Shown here in pieces: positions 1-7,885 of a stretch of DNA of 49,449 nt. Position 1 is the first letter of the stretch. Each line of letters begins with the position of its first letter. Both the position numbers and the translations under genes were made by a program. The notes beneath the pieces were generated by a model. The model saw only the letters and a program-made list of their open reading frames with translations, was not told where the DNA came from and did not search any database. The DNA lies in NCBI GenBank assembly GCA_947089855.1, contig CAMUML010000034.1, positions 1 to 49,449 on the forward strand. The letters are read 5' to 3'. The DNA is from an uncultured Eubacterium sp. GTDB lineage: Bacteria; Bacillota; Clostridia; Lachnospirales; Lachnospiraceae.

Positions 1-2
1 AG

Positions 3-1121
3 GAATCACGGAGCATTTCGGAGAACACCACATGGGGCAAGCGGAAGCAGTTCGCAGACGGTAAAGGCAGCCTTGCCTACAGCACTTTCCTTGGATATGA
101 GAAAGGCGAGGATGGCAGCCTGAGAGTGAATCCGGAGCAGGCGGAAACGGTAAAGCTGATATACCAGTTGTTCCTGCAGGGACTAAGCCCGTATGCCATC
201 GGAAAGAAGCTGACGGGGCTTGGCATCAAAAGCCCCGCAGGGAAGGACACCTGGCACCAGAGTTCGGTCAAGAGCATCCTCACCAACGAGAAGTACAAAG
301 GAGACGCACTCCTGCAGAAGCAGTACACGGCGGACTTCCTTACGAAGAAGCGGAAAAAGAACCAGGGGGAGATTCCACAGTATTATGTGGAGGGGAATCA
401 CGAGGCGATCATCCCTCCCGAAACATGGGAGCTGGTGCAGGAGGAAATGGAGCGGCGGAAAAGTATGGACACGAGGTACAGCAGCGCGAGCATATTTTCC
501 TCAAAGATTAAGTGTTCCGAGTGCGGGAACTGGTACGGCTCCAAGGTATGGCACTCGCAGGACAAATACCGCAGGGTGATCTTCCAGTGCAACCGCAAGT
601 TCAAAAACGATAAGAAATGCCGGACGCCGCACCTTACCGAGGACGAGATAAAGGATGCCTTCGTGAAAGCCGTCAATGCGGTCATCCCGGAAAAGGATGA
701 GCTGATAGCGAACACCAAGGTGATGATGCGGACATTGTGCGACACCACGGAGCTGGAGGTGGAGCAGAGCCGGTTTCTGACTGAGACGAAGATGGTGGCG
801 GAAATGGTAAAAAGGATTGTGGCTGAAAACAAGGCTGCGCCCATGGATCAGGAGGAATACCAGAGACGCCGCAATGAACTGGTCGCAAGGTACGAGGCAG
901 CCAGGGAGGGGTACGAAAAAGCATCCGGGGAGATTTCCGACAGGCAGGGGAAGAGGAAAACCTATATGCGGTTTATCGGCGGGTTGCAAAAGCTGGATGG
1001 CTTCTGCGGAAAGTTTGATGAGGAGCTTTGGACGGCGCTCCTTGACTACGCCACGGTTTATGCCAGGGATGACATCCGCTTTACTTTTAAGGCAGGGAAT
1101 GAAGTGAAAGTTGATGGATAG
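3..1121 (+). CDS. Large serine recombinase, C-terminal part (5' end outside window)
   Basis: The reading frame is open to the window edge, so the N-terminal catalytic resolvase domain with its active-site serine is not seen. The visible part starts with the end of that domain and the linker (SISENTTWGKR), followed by a Recombinase domain (about 100-420) with the typical HQSSVKSILTNEKYKGDALL segment, a zinc-ribbon with Cys codons at 513, 522, 588 and 618, and a charged coiled-coil tail. This is the layout of large serine integrases of integrative elements and phages, which act alone to join attP and attB. The gene is GC-richer than the AT-rich genes that follow it. Together with the broken comM 3 kb downstream, it suggests that the window starts inside an integrated element. 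Whether it is the integrase for that particular junction is inference. Confidence 0.9.
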   Translation, partial: ESRSISENTTWGKRKQFADGKGSLAYSTFLGYEKGEDGSLRVNPEQAETVKLIYQLFLQGLSPYAIGKKLTGLGIKSPAGKDTWHQSSVKSILTNEKYKGDALLQKQYTADFLTKKRKKNQGEIPQYYVEGNHEAIIPPETWELVQEEMERRKSMDTRYSSASIFSSKIKCSECGNWYGSKVWHSQDKYRRVIFQCNRKFKNDKKCRTPHLTEDEIKDAFVKAVNAVIPEKDELIANTKVMMRTLCDTTELEVEQSRFLTETKMVAEMVKRIVAENKAAPMDQEEYQRRRNELVARYEAAREGYEKASGEISDRQGKRKTYMRFIGGLQKLDGFCGKFDEELWTALLDYATVYARDDIRFTFKAGNEVKVDG

Positions 1122-1163
1122 GTAAAAATGTGTGGTTTCACAGTAACACCATAAAATTTACTA

Positions 1164-1205
1164 TTGACAAAATGTGGCTACAATGATATATTTATTGTAG
1201 CCACA
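1164..1205 (+). promoter_or_regulatory. Promoter with overlapping 12-bp inverted-repeat operator
   Basis: A consensus-like promoter is visible: TTGACA at 1164-1169, a 17-bp spacer, and TATATT at 1187-1192. Overlapping it is a perfect inverted repeat, tgtggctacaat (1173-1184) and attgtagccaca (1194-1205), with a 9-bp spacer. The arms surround the -10 box, so a bound protein would block transcription. The gene just downstream encodes a ribbon-helix-helix protein, a family that binds such repeats, so autorepression is the natural inference. The promoter also rules out translation start choices upstream of about 1215. Confidence 0.8.
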
Positions 1206-1226
1206 ATAAATAGAAGGATGAAGGTT

Positions 1227-1967
1227 ATGGGAAAGGAAATAATTATTCGAGTTAGAATCGATGAAGCGGATAGTTTTGTTTTGAGTAATCTTGAAAAAAA
1301 ATACGGAATGACGAAATCTCAGATACTTAGAGAAAGTATAGAGAATTTTGAAGCAGTTCGGGAGAATAAAATGTATCCGTTAAGAATGAATAGACTTACT
1401 GAAACCTTTGGAGATAGCTATACGCTAAAAGCATATGGTGTTGTGGATGCTGATATTTTATTAGGGAAAGGCTTTTGGGCAGAACTTGAAGCTAATTATC
1501 ATATAAAAAGAGATGAGATTGTACGATTTGGCTCAAGTATTTTAGAAATGCACGATAATTTGCTTCGTATTAAGGGAGGCTCATTGGCTGAAATGCAAAC
1601 ATGTTTAAAAATTCTAAATAATAAGAGACGAAAGGGGGGATTAGGAATGAGTTACTATTCAATTGAGGGTGAAGATGATACAATTAAGACATTTGTTTTG
1701 GTTTCATATGAAGTGACACCAAAGGAAGAAGCCGTAATTGTTAAATTTTCATCAATGGATAATAGTGTGACATATGAGCTGCGTCCTGATATGCGATTCG
1801 AAAGTGTAGATGCTATTTGTAGTTCACTTCAGAGTAAACTTACAAAAGCTGTAGCCTCTGGTTATACAGTAAAAATATCAGAGTATTTTGCGCGTATGTA
1901 TGTCATGATTGGTTATGAGACAGAAGATGAGTTTGAAATGGATCAGTTTACAGCATCTAAATTGTAA
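1227..1967 (+). CDS. Ribbon-helix-helix DNA-binding regulator with unknown C-terminal domain
   Basis: The protein has 246 aa. I place the start at ATG 1227 because it has a short AAGG Shine-Dalgarno 4-5 nt upstream and because the alternative longer frame begins inside the promoter. ATG 1218 is also possible. Residues about 3-42 look like an RHH fold: a basic beta strand (IIIRVRID) and two helices (VLSNLEKKYGMTKSQILRESIENFEA). The remaining ~200 residues have mixed alpha/beta character, and I do not recognise them. The gene is AT-rich compared with the recombinase upstream and the flagellar genes. It is monocistronic, with its own promoter-operator before it and a hairpin after it. Likely a transcriptional regulator of the mobile element, probably acting on its own promoter; this is inference. 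Confidence 0.7.
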   Translation: MGKEIIIRVRIDEADSFVLSNLEKKYGMTKSQILRESIENFEAVRENKMYPLRMNRLTETFGDSYTLKAYGVVDADILLGKGFWAELEANYHIKRDEIVRFGSSILEMHDNLLRIKGGSLAEMQTCLKILNNKRRKGGLGMSYYSIEGEDDTIKTFVLVSYEVTPKEEAVIVKFSSMDNSVTYELRPDMRFESVDAICSSLQSKLTKAVASGYTVKISEYFARMYVMIGYETEDEFEMDQFTASKL

Positions 1968-1992
1968 ATAAAATGTTTTCGGGTAATAACCT

Positions 1993-2038
1993 ATCAAAAG
2001 AACCAGGACGGAAATGAACTGTCCTTGGTTCTTTTGAT
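1993..2038 (+). terminator. Stem-loop terminator after the RHH gene
   Basis: Arms 1993-2009 and 2021-2038 pair over 17 bp with a single bulged base and an 11-nt loop. A T-rich stretch follows at 2045-2050 rather than directly at the stem base, so termination is likely but not of the textbook form. Confidence 0.6.
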
Positions 2039-2126
2039 ATTCGGCTTTTTCCATACTAATTTTTGAAAAATCAATACTTTTATGTAAAGTACTGGCTGAC
2101 TGCACAGTTATAGACTTGACTCATGA

Positions 2127-2312
2127 AAAAGCAGGGAGATATTTCATGTGAATACGGTAAGCAACCTATATTCTTATATGAAAGAAACCTATAATCATTA
2201 CCGTGGCGTTGCCAATAAGTATATCAACCGTAATAATGCCCTGTTTTCTGTCGCTTTTCGGTGTACAGACGGGATATATCATTTGCAGTTCCAAACGGTA
2301 CTAGCCATTTAG
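2127..2312 (+). pseudogene. Remnant of IS1595 (ISXO2-like) transposase, C-terminal end only
   Basis: The frame from 2127 to the TAG at 2310 reads KSREIFHVNTVSNLYSYMKE, then a segment with NHYRGVANKYINRNNALF. This matches the pattern I know for the C-terminus of IS1595-family transposases, where a His-(I/V)-N-T-V motif is followed by a helix and a (Y/F)-(R/H)-G-V-x-x-K-Y-(I/L) segment. The rest of the transposase (DDE core and zinc ribbon) is missing; an in-frame TGA lies directly upstream. I see no clear inverted ends. It is a dead fragment left by earlier insertion and deletion in this accessory region. Family assignment is from memory of the motif. Confidence 0.55.
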
Positions 2313-2773
2313 AGAATTATTAATTAGGGGAAAATATAAAGAAACACAGTGTCTGAGCCGAGTGGAATAGTTTCTGTCTCACAGATGCTAACTTGAAAGG
2401 ATATTTGTCTTTTTTTGAGGAGGTGGTCTCTGGTGTTCAGAACTTTTCTTCTTGGGGTACGGAGGAAACTTAGTCACAAAGCACTTGCAGTCTGTCCAGT
2501 TTATACGCATCACACATGACGTCTTTTTCCAAATTTATATATTAACACATTTTTGACTAACATCAAATGTGTATATTTTGCAATTTAATTATAGAGGGAA
2601 AATTTTTGTTAAGCCGGAGAACATGGTGTTCTCTGACTTGTTTTCTTGTGAGAATTTAACGATAAATATAGTAGGATGGAATTTAAAGAAGTGAAGACTT
2701 ATGTAGAATTGAAGAGTATCTTAGAGATGTAGATGATTTTGGATATAGGTGTTAGTTAAAGTGGAGGTGTATG
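2313..2773. other. AT-rich intergenic region, no convincing gene
   Basis: No ORF here looks like a complete protein. A short frame at 2676-2732 (18 codons, MEFKEVKTYVELKS...) has coding-like composition but ends at TAG and resembles decayed coding sequence. A perfect 7-bp stem with a 3-nt loop, gagaaca/tgttctc at 2617-2633, is followed by a T-rich stretch and could be a weak terminator. A TATAGT at 2667-2672 may be the -10 box for the next gene, but I see no good -35 box at the right distance. Confidence 0.4.
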
Positions 2774-3538
2774 ATGGCCGTTAGTAAAAGTAAGACAATG
2801 AAAAGCATACAAAAAAACTTTTTGTCATATTTATTTGAAAGCATGAAAGTAATGTACAAAGACATAGTTATTTCGATATTTTTTATTATTTCTTCAAGTA
2901 CTACGCCTATATTTTCGATAAAAAATGGAGCAGTTTGGGTATTATTGTGGTATATCATCTCATTTTTCCTCTTGGTATCAGGGTGCTATTATAATTATAG
3001 GTATAACGAAGAGGGTATACGAAAAAAGAAATGGTATCGTCGCCATGGATTTGATGAAACGATGACGGAAAAGCAGAAGAATGAAATTAAGTGGTTTAAA
3101 AAAGCTAATATTGAATTAGGGGGCTGGACATTTCTTTTGATAAAAGTATCGATGGCTCTATTATTAGAAGCTCCTATGATTGGTGTTTCTTTAATGCATC
3201 AATTTTCTAATCATGAGAATTATATGGAAAATGAGAGGATGTTCTTTGTTGGGGTATTGATTGACACTTTGGCAATTACAGTTGCTGGAGGCTATTATAG
3301 TATTATTATTGATGCAGCGTCTGGTATTGTTGGAATAAAAAATAAGGTACGGGCTATATTGAATGTATTTGAAGGAAACATAATAAAAAAGCTATTTTAC
3401 CATTTGATTTCGTTAGTATTTTTGGGATATGCAGTTGTATATAGTTTTAATGAGTTTTCATGGTATGCACCCTTTGTCTTAGGGGTTTTATACATGATAT
3501 TTTTAGCTGTACCGGTAAAAGATGCTACAGTAAGATGA
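2774..3538 (+). CDS. Multi-spanning membrane protein of unknown function
   Basis: The protein has 254 aa if translation starts at ATG 2774, which lies 6 nt after a GGAGG (2763-2767). The adjacent ATG at 2771 is too close to that site. About five or six hydrophobic segments can be seen: around residues 35-50, 60-80, 122-145, 158-182, 205-225 and 230-248. A charged loop with a KKKWYRR cluster separates segments 2 and 3. There is no recognisable motif of transporters, kinases or toxins. It lies between the RHH regulator and the comM junction and has the AT-rich codon use of the element, so it is probably element cargo. I do not recognise the family. Confidence 0.65.
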   Translation: MAVSKSKTMKSIQKNFLSYLFESMKVMYKDIVISIFFIISSSTTPIFSIKNGAVWVLLWYIISFFLLVSGCYYNYRYNEEGIRKKKWYRRHGFDETMTEKQKNEIKWFKKANIELGGWTFLLIKVSMALLLEAPMIGVSLMHQFSNHENYMENERMFFVGVLIDTLAITVAGGYYSIIIDAASGIVGIKNKVRAILNVFEGNIIKKLFYHLISLVFLGYAVVYSFNEFSWYAPFVLGVLYMIFLAVPVKDATVR

Positions 3539-3612
3539 GGATAAATCTTGAAAGAAAATTTGTAAGCGATGCGGATGAAACTGATGTGGTAAAATTACCC
3601 GAAGAAGAGTAG
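3535..3612 (+). CDS. Possible 25-residue microprotein coupled to the membrane gene
   Basis: The frame starts with an ATG that overlaps the stop of the membrane-protein gene (ATGA), the usual arrangement of translational coupling. It encodes MRINLERKFVSDADE, then TDVVKLPEEE, and ends at TAG 3610-3612. Codon choice looks like coding sequence and the peptide is strongly acidic at its end. It may be a genuine small partner of the membrane protein, or the stub of a longer gene. The evidence is the overlap and composition only. Confidence 0.3.
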   Translation: MRINLERKFVSDADETDVVKLPEEE

Positions 3613-3682
3613 AAAACCAAAACTGGATTGAAATGATAAAACGAAGGGGGTACATATGTCATCAAGTATGGGAAGATAGTTA

Positions 3683-3886
3683 TTGGGTGAAATGCGGAGT
3701 GATGGTCAAGAAATGGTTCAGAAGCGAATAGATGATGAAGTTTCTCGAATCCAAATAATGGATATAACGAGGGCGGTAGCAACTCTGCTCGATGCGAATG
3801 TTGAGGAAGAGACTATCGAAAGGCTCCTGTGCAGATATTGGGATTTGCGACCAAGCGAGGCTCACAGGTTTATCCGTGAGGGATGA
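3683..3886 (+). CDS. Small helical protein of the element, start region broken by an amber codon
   Basis: The open frame gives up to 67 aa. The best ribosome site (aagggggt) precedes ATG 3656, which is in the same frame, but that frame runs only seven codons (MSSSMGR) before TAG at 3677-3679 and then continues open as LLGEMRSDGQEMVQ... to 3886. Translation of the main part would need readthrough or restart at TTG 3683, ATG 3692 or ATG 3713. The C-terminal half (DITRAVATLLDANVEEETIERLLCRYWDLRPSEAHRFI) looks like a compact two- or three-helix domain, of a kind I associate with small genes of clostridial mobile elements. Function unknown. It is either a pseudogene or a gene with a weak start. 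Confidence 0.5.
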   Translation: MGEMRSDGQEMVQKRIDDEVSRIQIMDITRAVATLLDANVEEETIERLLCRYWDLRPSEAHRFIREG

Positions 3887-3912
3887 AGAAGAGCGAAAGA
3901 TACAATGGGAAG

Positions 3913-3936
3913 TCCAGACTTCGGTCTGGATTTTTT
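3913..3936 (+). terminator. Rho-independent terminator
   Basis: The perfect 7-bp stem tccagac/gtctgga with a stable TTCG tetraloop (3913-3930) is followed directly by six T (3931-3936). It ends transcription of the small element gene and insulates the comM fragment from it. Confidence 0.9.
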
Positions 3937-3997
3937 ATTGTTTCAAAAGGGTGTGCATTTATATATGAAGAAATGCCGATTTCTAGCTGTTTGTGAG

Positions 3998-4056
3998 AGG
4001 GTGCATCGTTATAGGGTTGGGGGTGCATCGTTACAAGGTTAAGGGGTGCATCGTTG
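3998..4056 (+). repeat. Three short direct repeats at the element-comM junction
   Basis: The sequence gtgcatcgtt occurs three times, at 4001-4010, 4023-4032 and 4046-4055, each preceded by a run of G and with spacings of 22 and 23 bp. A looser copy (gggtgtgcattt) sits near 3950. The array ends only about 15 bp before sequence that reads as comM. The position suggests protein-binding sites in the arm of an attachment site, but nothing in the sequence proves it. Confidence 0.55.
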
Positions 4057-4572
4057 AATTGTATCAATTTCACTGTACCAATGAACCCCTGCCCTTGCGG
4101 CGCATACCCGGATATGAACCGATGCCATTGTACCCGCAGCGCGATCGACCGTTACCTTGGCAGGATTAGCCAGGCGCTGCTGGACCGCTTGGATATTTGT
4201 GTGGAGACGGCCCCTTTAACCTATGAAGAGCTGACTTCCTCTGCGGAAAATGAAAGCTCTGCGGTTATCCGTGCACGGGTCTGTGAAGCATGGGAGGTAC
4301 AAAAGGCACGGTTTGAGGGCAGCGGCATTTATTTTAACAGCCAGATACCTGCGGACAGGCTCAAAGACGCCTGCGGCATCGGGCCAAAAGAAGAACGGTA
4401 TTTGCGCGGGCTGTATCAGCAGGCAGGGCTGACTGCCCGGGCGTACCACAAACTCTTGCGTGTTGCAAGGACGATTGCCGACCTTTCGCATAAGAAAAAT
4501 GTAGATACCGGGCATCTTTCGGAAGCATTCTGCTACCGCAGCTTTGACCGGAAATACTGGGAAAGGCGGTAG
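4054..4572 (+). pseudogene. comM: comM (YifB-type Mg-chelatase-like helicase), C-terminal fragment
   Basis: Intact ComM/YifB proteins have about 500 residues: an N-terminal Lon-like domain, a central AAA+ ATPase and a C-terminal Mg-chelatase domain. ComM is a helicase that helps branch migration of incoming DNA in natural transformation. Here only about 165 residues remain. Recognisable family sequence begins at FTVPMNPCPCGAYPD, then a CHCT motif, the RYLGRISQALLDRLDI segment (ATPase sensor region) and the C-terminal domain ending FDRKYWERR. Walker A and B are missing. The frame upstream has no start with a ribosome site and is stopped by TAG at 4012. The coding sequence is otherwise undamaged, so the break looks like a recent insertion of the element to the left. 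The 4-bp gap to dprA shows the original operon. Confidence 0.88.
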
Positions 4573-4576
4573 GCGT

Positions 4577-5686
4577 ATGGAAAATAAAAAATATGCCTAT
4601 TGGCTGGCCAGTATCCCAGGCATATCCAATAGGGTATACCGGATCTTATTCCATGCATGCAAGGACGCCGCTGAAGTGTATGCGCAAAGCAGGGGGCAGC
4701 TTGAAAAAATCGCTGGGCTTTTGCCAAAAGATGTTGAGCAGATTTTAGGGTCGAAAAAAACATGGGATATAGAGGCGCGCTGGGAACATTTGATACAGGC
4801 AAAGATGTCTTTTGTAAGCGTGGAAGATATGGACTACCCACCGCAGCTGCGGGAATTGGCCGATGCGCCGTATGGCCTGTTTTACCGTGGGATACTGCCG
4901 CCGGTAGAGGGTTTTCGGGCGGCAGTGGTCGGTGCAAGGATGTGTTCGGAATACGGCAGGGGCATGGCGCGCGAAATTGCAAGGGAACTGGCCCTGCATG
5001 ATGTTGCAGTAGTAAGCGGCATGGCAGGCGGCATCGATGCGGCAGGGCACCGGGGCGCATTAGACAGCGGAGGCGAAACGTATGCGGTCTTTGGCTGCGG
5101 CGTAGATGTCTGTTATCCGAATTACCACAAACAATTGTATTATGAGATTGCACAGCATGGAGGGCTGCTTTCCGAATACTTGCCCGGCGAGCGGCCGATG
5201 CCATACCATTTCCCTAGGCGTAACCGGATTATCAGTGCCCTTTCGGATGTGGTACTTATAATAGAAGCAAAAGAAAAAAGCGGGTCATTGATCACGGCAG
5301 ATTATGCTTTGGAGCAGGGAAGGGATATTTATGCACTGCCAGGGCGTGTTACCGATGCTTTGAGCTTTGGCTGCAACCGGCTGATTGCACAGGGGGCTGG
5401 CATTATTTTATCTGTGGAAGATTTAATGGAGGACTTGTTTTTAGAAGCGCGGCGCAAAAAAGGACATACCGGGCAAGGCAAAAATTTTACGGGTTTGCAA
5501 AAATTTTCTCTTGAAAAAGAGGAACGGTTGGTGTATGGTGGTCTTGGCGTTCTGCCTGTAAGGCTGGAAGATTTGTTGGAAAAAACCGGGCTTGACGTCC
5601 AGACAGCAAGCCGGGTATTGGCATCACTTATGCAGAAAGGCCATATTGAAGAAATTTTTAAGAACCACTATAAAATAAAAACGTAA
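4577..5686 (+). CDS. dprA: DNA-protecting protein DprA
   Basis: The protein has 369 aa and starts at ATG 4577, four nt after the comM stop; the longer frame would overlap comM. DprA binds incoming single-stranded DNA and loads RecA during transformation; in many clostridia it is kept as a general recombination mediator. An N-terminal helical part with a helix-hairpin-like segment (ASIPGISNRVYRIL) is followed by the Rossmann-like DprA core, with YPPQLRELADAPYGLFYRG, AVVGAR, VVSGMAGGIDAAGH, FGCGVDVCYPNYH, FPRRNRIISALSD and KSGSLITADYALEQGRDIYALPG. The C-terminal ~60 residues look like the winged-helix DML1 domain (LEDLLEKTGLDVQTASRVLASLMQKGHIE). The protein looks full length. It is cotranscribed with comM and topA in the usual Gram-positive order; loss of the comM promoter side may alter its expression. 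Confidence 0.96.
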   Translation: MENKKYAYWLASIPGISNRVYRILFHACKDAAEVYAQSRGQLEKIAGLLPKDVEQILGSKKTWDIEARWEHLIQAKMSFVSVEDMDYPPQLRELADAPYGLFYRGILPPVEGFRAAVVGARMCSEYGRGMAREIARELALHDVAVVSGMAGGIDAAGHRGALDSGGETYAVFGCGVDVCYPNYHKQLYYEIAQHGGLLSEYLPGERPMPYHFPRRNRIISALSDVVLIIEAKEKSGSLITADYALEQGRDIYALPGRVTDALSFGCNRLIAQGAGIILSVEDLMEDLFLEARRKKGHTGQGKNFTGLQKFSLEKEERLVYGGLGVLPVRLEDLLEKTGLDVQTASRVLASLMQKGHIEEIFKNHYKIKT

Positions 5687-5702
5687 CTGGGAGTGAGTGA
5701 TT

Positions 5703-7820
5703 ATGGCAAAATATCTGGTAATTGTGGAATCACCGGCAAAGGTAAAGACGATAAAAAAATTTTTGGGGAAAAATTACGAAGTAACTGCTTCCAACGGGCA
5801 TGTCAGGGACCTGCCAAAAAGCCAGATGGGCATTGATTTTGAACATGGTTTTGAACCAAAATACATTACGATCCGCGGGAAAGGGGAAATATTGGCAAAG
5901 CTCCGCAAGGAAGTAAAAAAGGCCGACCGGATTTATCTTGCAACTGACCCGGACCGGGAAGGGGAGGCAATTTCCTGGCATTTATCCAAAGCGCTGAAGT
6001 TGGATGAAAAAAAAGAAGACAAACAGGTATACCGTATTAGTTTTAATGAGATTACAAAAAATGCAGTGAAGGCATCGCTAAAGCAGCCGAGGGAGATTGA
6101 TATGGACCTTGTCAATGCACAGCAGGCAAGGCGGGTACTAGACCGTATGGTAGGCTATAAAATCAGCCCCCTTTTATGGGAGAAAGTAAAACGCGGCCTT
6201 AGTGCAGGCCGGGTGCAGTCAGTTGCATTGCGTATTATTGCAGACCGTGAAAATGAAATTAACGCATTTATCCCGGAGGAATACTGGACTATTGATGCTG
6301 CATTCAAAATCCCAGGCAGCAAAAAAAAGCTGGAAGCGAAATTTTATGGGGATGAAAACGGCCGCATAAAAATAGGGGACGAAGCCCAGGCCGAACAGAT
6401 CAAGCAGGAGCTGGCCAGTGCTTCCTACTGTGTTTTGGATGTGAAAAAGAGCGAACGGTTAAAAAAGGCGCCGCAGCCGTTTACCACAAGCACGCTTCAG
6501 CAGGAGGCATCCAAAGTATTAAATTTTTCAACTTTAAAAACCATGCGCCTGGCCCAGCAGCTCTATGAAGGCATTGATATAAAAGGGGCCGGCGTTATTG
6601 GCCTGATCACCTATCTAAGGACCGATTCCGTGCGTATTTCAGAAGAAGCCGACGCACAGGCAAGGGATTATATTGGGAAACAATACGGGGAAGCTTACAT
6701 TGCAGTCCCTTCTGGGGAAAAGAAAAAATCCGGAAAGGTCCAGGATGCACACGAGGCTATCCGTCCAACAGACATTACAAGGACGCCGTCGCAGGTAAAA
6801 GAGTCGCTTTCCAGGGATCTGTTCCGGTTATATAACCTGATTTGGAAGCGGTTTGCCGCCAGCCGTATGAGTGCGGCCAAATATGAAACCACAAGTGTAA
6901 AAATAGGGGCAGGGCCGTACCGGCTTACAGTATCTGCTTCCCGGATTGCCTTTGACGGATTTTTATCGGTGTATTCCAGCGATGAGGATGAAAAAGGGGA
7001 AAACAATATGCTGTTAAAATCCATCGATGAATCTACGCCGCTTACGCTGGCAGACATAGCGTGCAAACAGCATTTTACCCAGCCGCCTGCGCATTTCACA
7101 GAAGCTGCGCTTGTCAAAACACTTGAAGAACACGGCATCGGCCGTCCAAGCACCTATGCCCCGACAATTACGACGCTGCTGACCCGCCGCTATGTCTTAA
7201 AGGAAAATAAAAACCTATTTTTAACAGAACTTGGCGAAGCAGTCAACGACATTATGAAGGAAGCGTTTACGACAATCGTAGATGAAGAATTTACGGCAAA
7301 TTTGGAAATGCTGCTTGACAAAGTGGAAGAAGGGGATGTAGACTGGAAAGTTATTGTAAGCAATTTTTATCCAGACCTTGAAGAAGCTGTCTTGAACGCT
7401 GAAAAAACGTTGGAGAAAGTAAAAATTGCAGATGAAGTAACAGATGTGGCCTGTGAAGAATGTGGCCGGAATATGGTCATTAAATACGGCCCGCACGGCA
7501 AATTTTTAGCATGTCCAGGCTTTCCGGACTGCCGCTGCACAAAGCCGTACCTCGAAAAGATCGGAATCGCCTGCCCGAAATGCGGCAAAGATATTGTAGT
7601 GCGCAAAACAAAAAAAGGCCGGCGCTTTTTTGGGTGCGAAGCAGGCCCGGACGACTGCGATTTTATGTCCTGGCAAAAGCCATCCAAAGAAAAATGCCCG
7701 CAGTGCGGCGGCTATATGGTAGAAAAAGGGAATAAACTGGCTTGTGCGAACGAGCAGTGCGGCTATGTAAGGGACAAGGATAAAGAGAAGGATAAGGAAA
7801 CTGGCAAGGACAAAGGGTGA
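5703..7820 (+). CDS. topA: DNA topoisomerase I
   Basis: The protein has 705 aa. ATG 5703 is 9 nt after GGGAG; GTG 5697 is too close. It is a type IA topoisomerase that relaxes negative supercoils through a covalent 5'-phosphotyrosine. The TOPRIM domain has the catalytic Glu in VESPAK (residue 9) and the metal-binding TDPDREGEA (81-89). The active-site tyrosine is Tyr304 in YLRTDSVRIS, and HEAIRPT and HGIGRPSTYA are the usual core motifs. Three C-terminal four-cysteine zinc fingers follow (CEECG...CPGFPDC, CPKCG...CEAGPDDC, CPQCG...CANEQC), as in most clostridial TopA. A short Lys/Asp-rich tail ends the protein. dprA precedes it by 16 nt. In Bacillus trmFO and codV-clpQ-clpY come next; here a 1.2-kb region of repeats lies before codY. 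Confidence 0.98.
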   Translation: MAKYLVIVESPAKVKTIKKFLGKNYEVTASNGHVRDLPKSQMGIDFEHGFEPKYITIRGKGEILAKLRKEVKKADRIYLATDPDREGEAISWHLSKALKLDEKKEDKQVYRISFNEITKNAVKASLKQPREIDMDLVNAQQARRVLDRMVGYKISPLLWEKVKRGLSAGRVQSVALRIIADRENEINAFIPEEYWTIDAAFKIPGSKKKLEAKFYGDENGRIKIGDEAQAEQIKQELASASYCVLDVKKSERLKKAPQPFTTSTLQQEASKVLNFSTLKTMRLAQQLYEGIDIKGAGVIGLITYLRTDSVRISEEADAQARDYIGKQYGEAYIAVPSGEKKKSGKVQDAHEAIRPTDITRTPSQVKESLSRDLFRLYNLIWKRFAASRMSAAKYETTSVKIGAGPYRLTVSASRIAFDGFLSVYSSDEDEKGENNMLLKSIDESTPLTLADIACKQHFTQPPAHFTEAALVKTLEEHGIGRPSTYAPTITTLLTRRYVLKENKNLFLTELGEAVNDIMKEAFTTIVDEEFTANLEMLLDKVEEGDVDWKVIVSNFYPDLEEAVLNAEKTLEKVKIADEVTDVACEECGRNMVIKYGPHGKFLACPGFPDCRCTKPYLEKIGIACPKCGKDIVVRKTKKGRRFFGCEAGPDDCDFMSWQKPSKEKCPQCGGYMVEKGNKLACANEQCGYVRDKDKEKDKETGKDKG

Positions 7821-7885
7821 GGCAGCCGGCAAGTGGATGTGGCGTATGTCTTTCTGGCTACCCGGACGCTGCAGCCAGAAGCCAG

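Noticed and set aside
220-579. 119-codon ORF inside the recombinase gene in another frame
   Set aside because: Arg/Ser-rich shadow frame of the recombinase with no ribosome site.
1164-1226. N-terminal extension of the RHH regulator
   Set aside because: It would start at the -35 box of the gene's own promoter.
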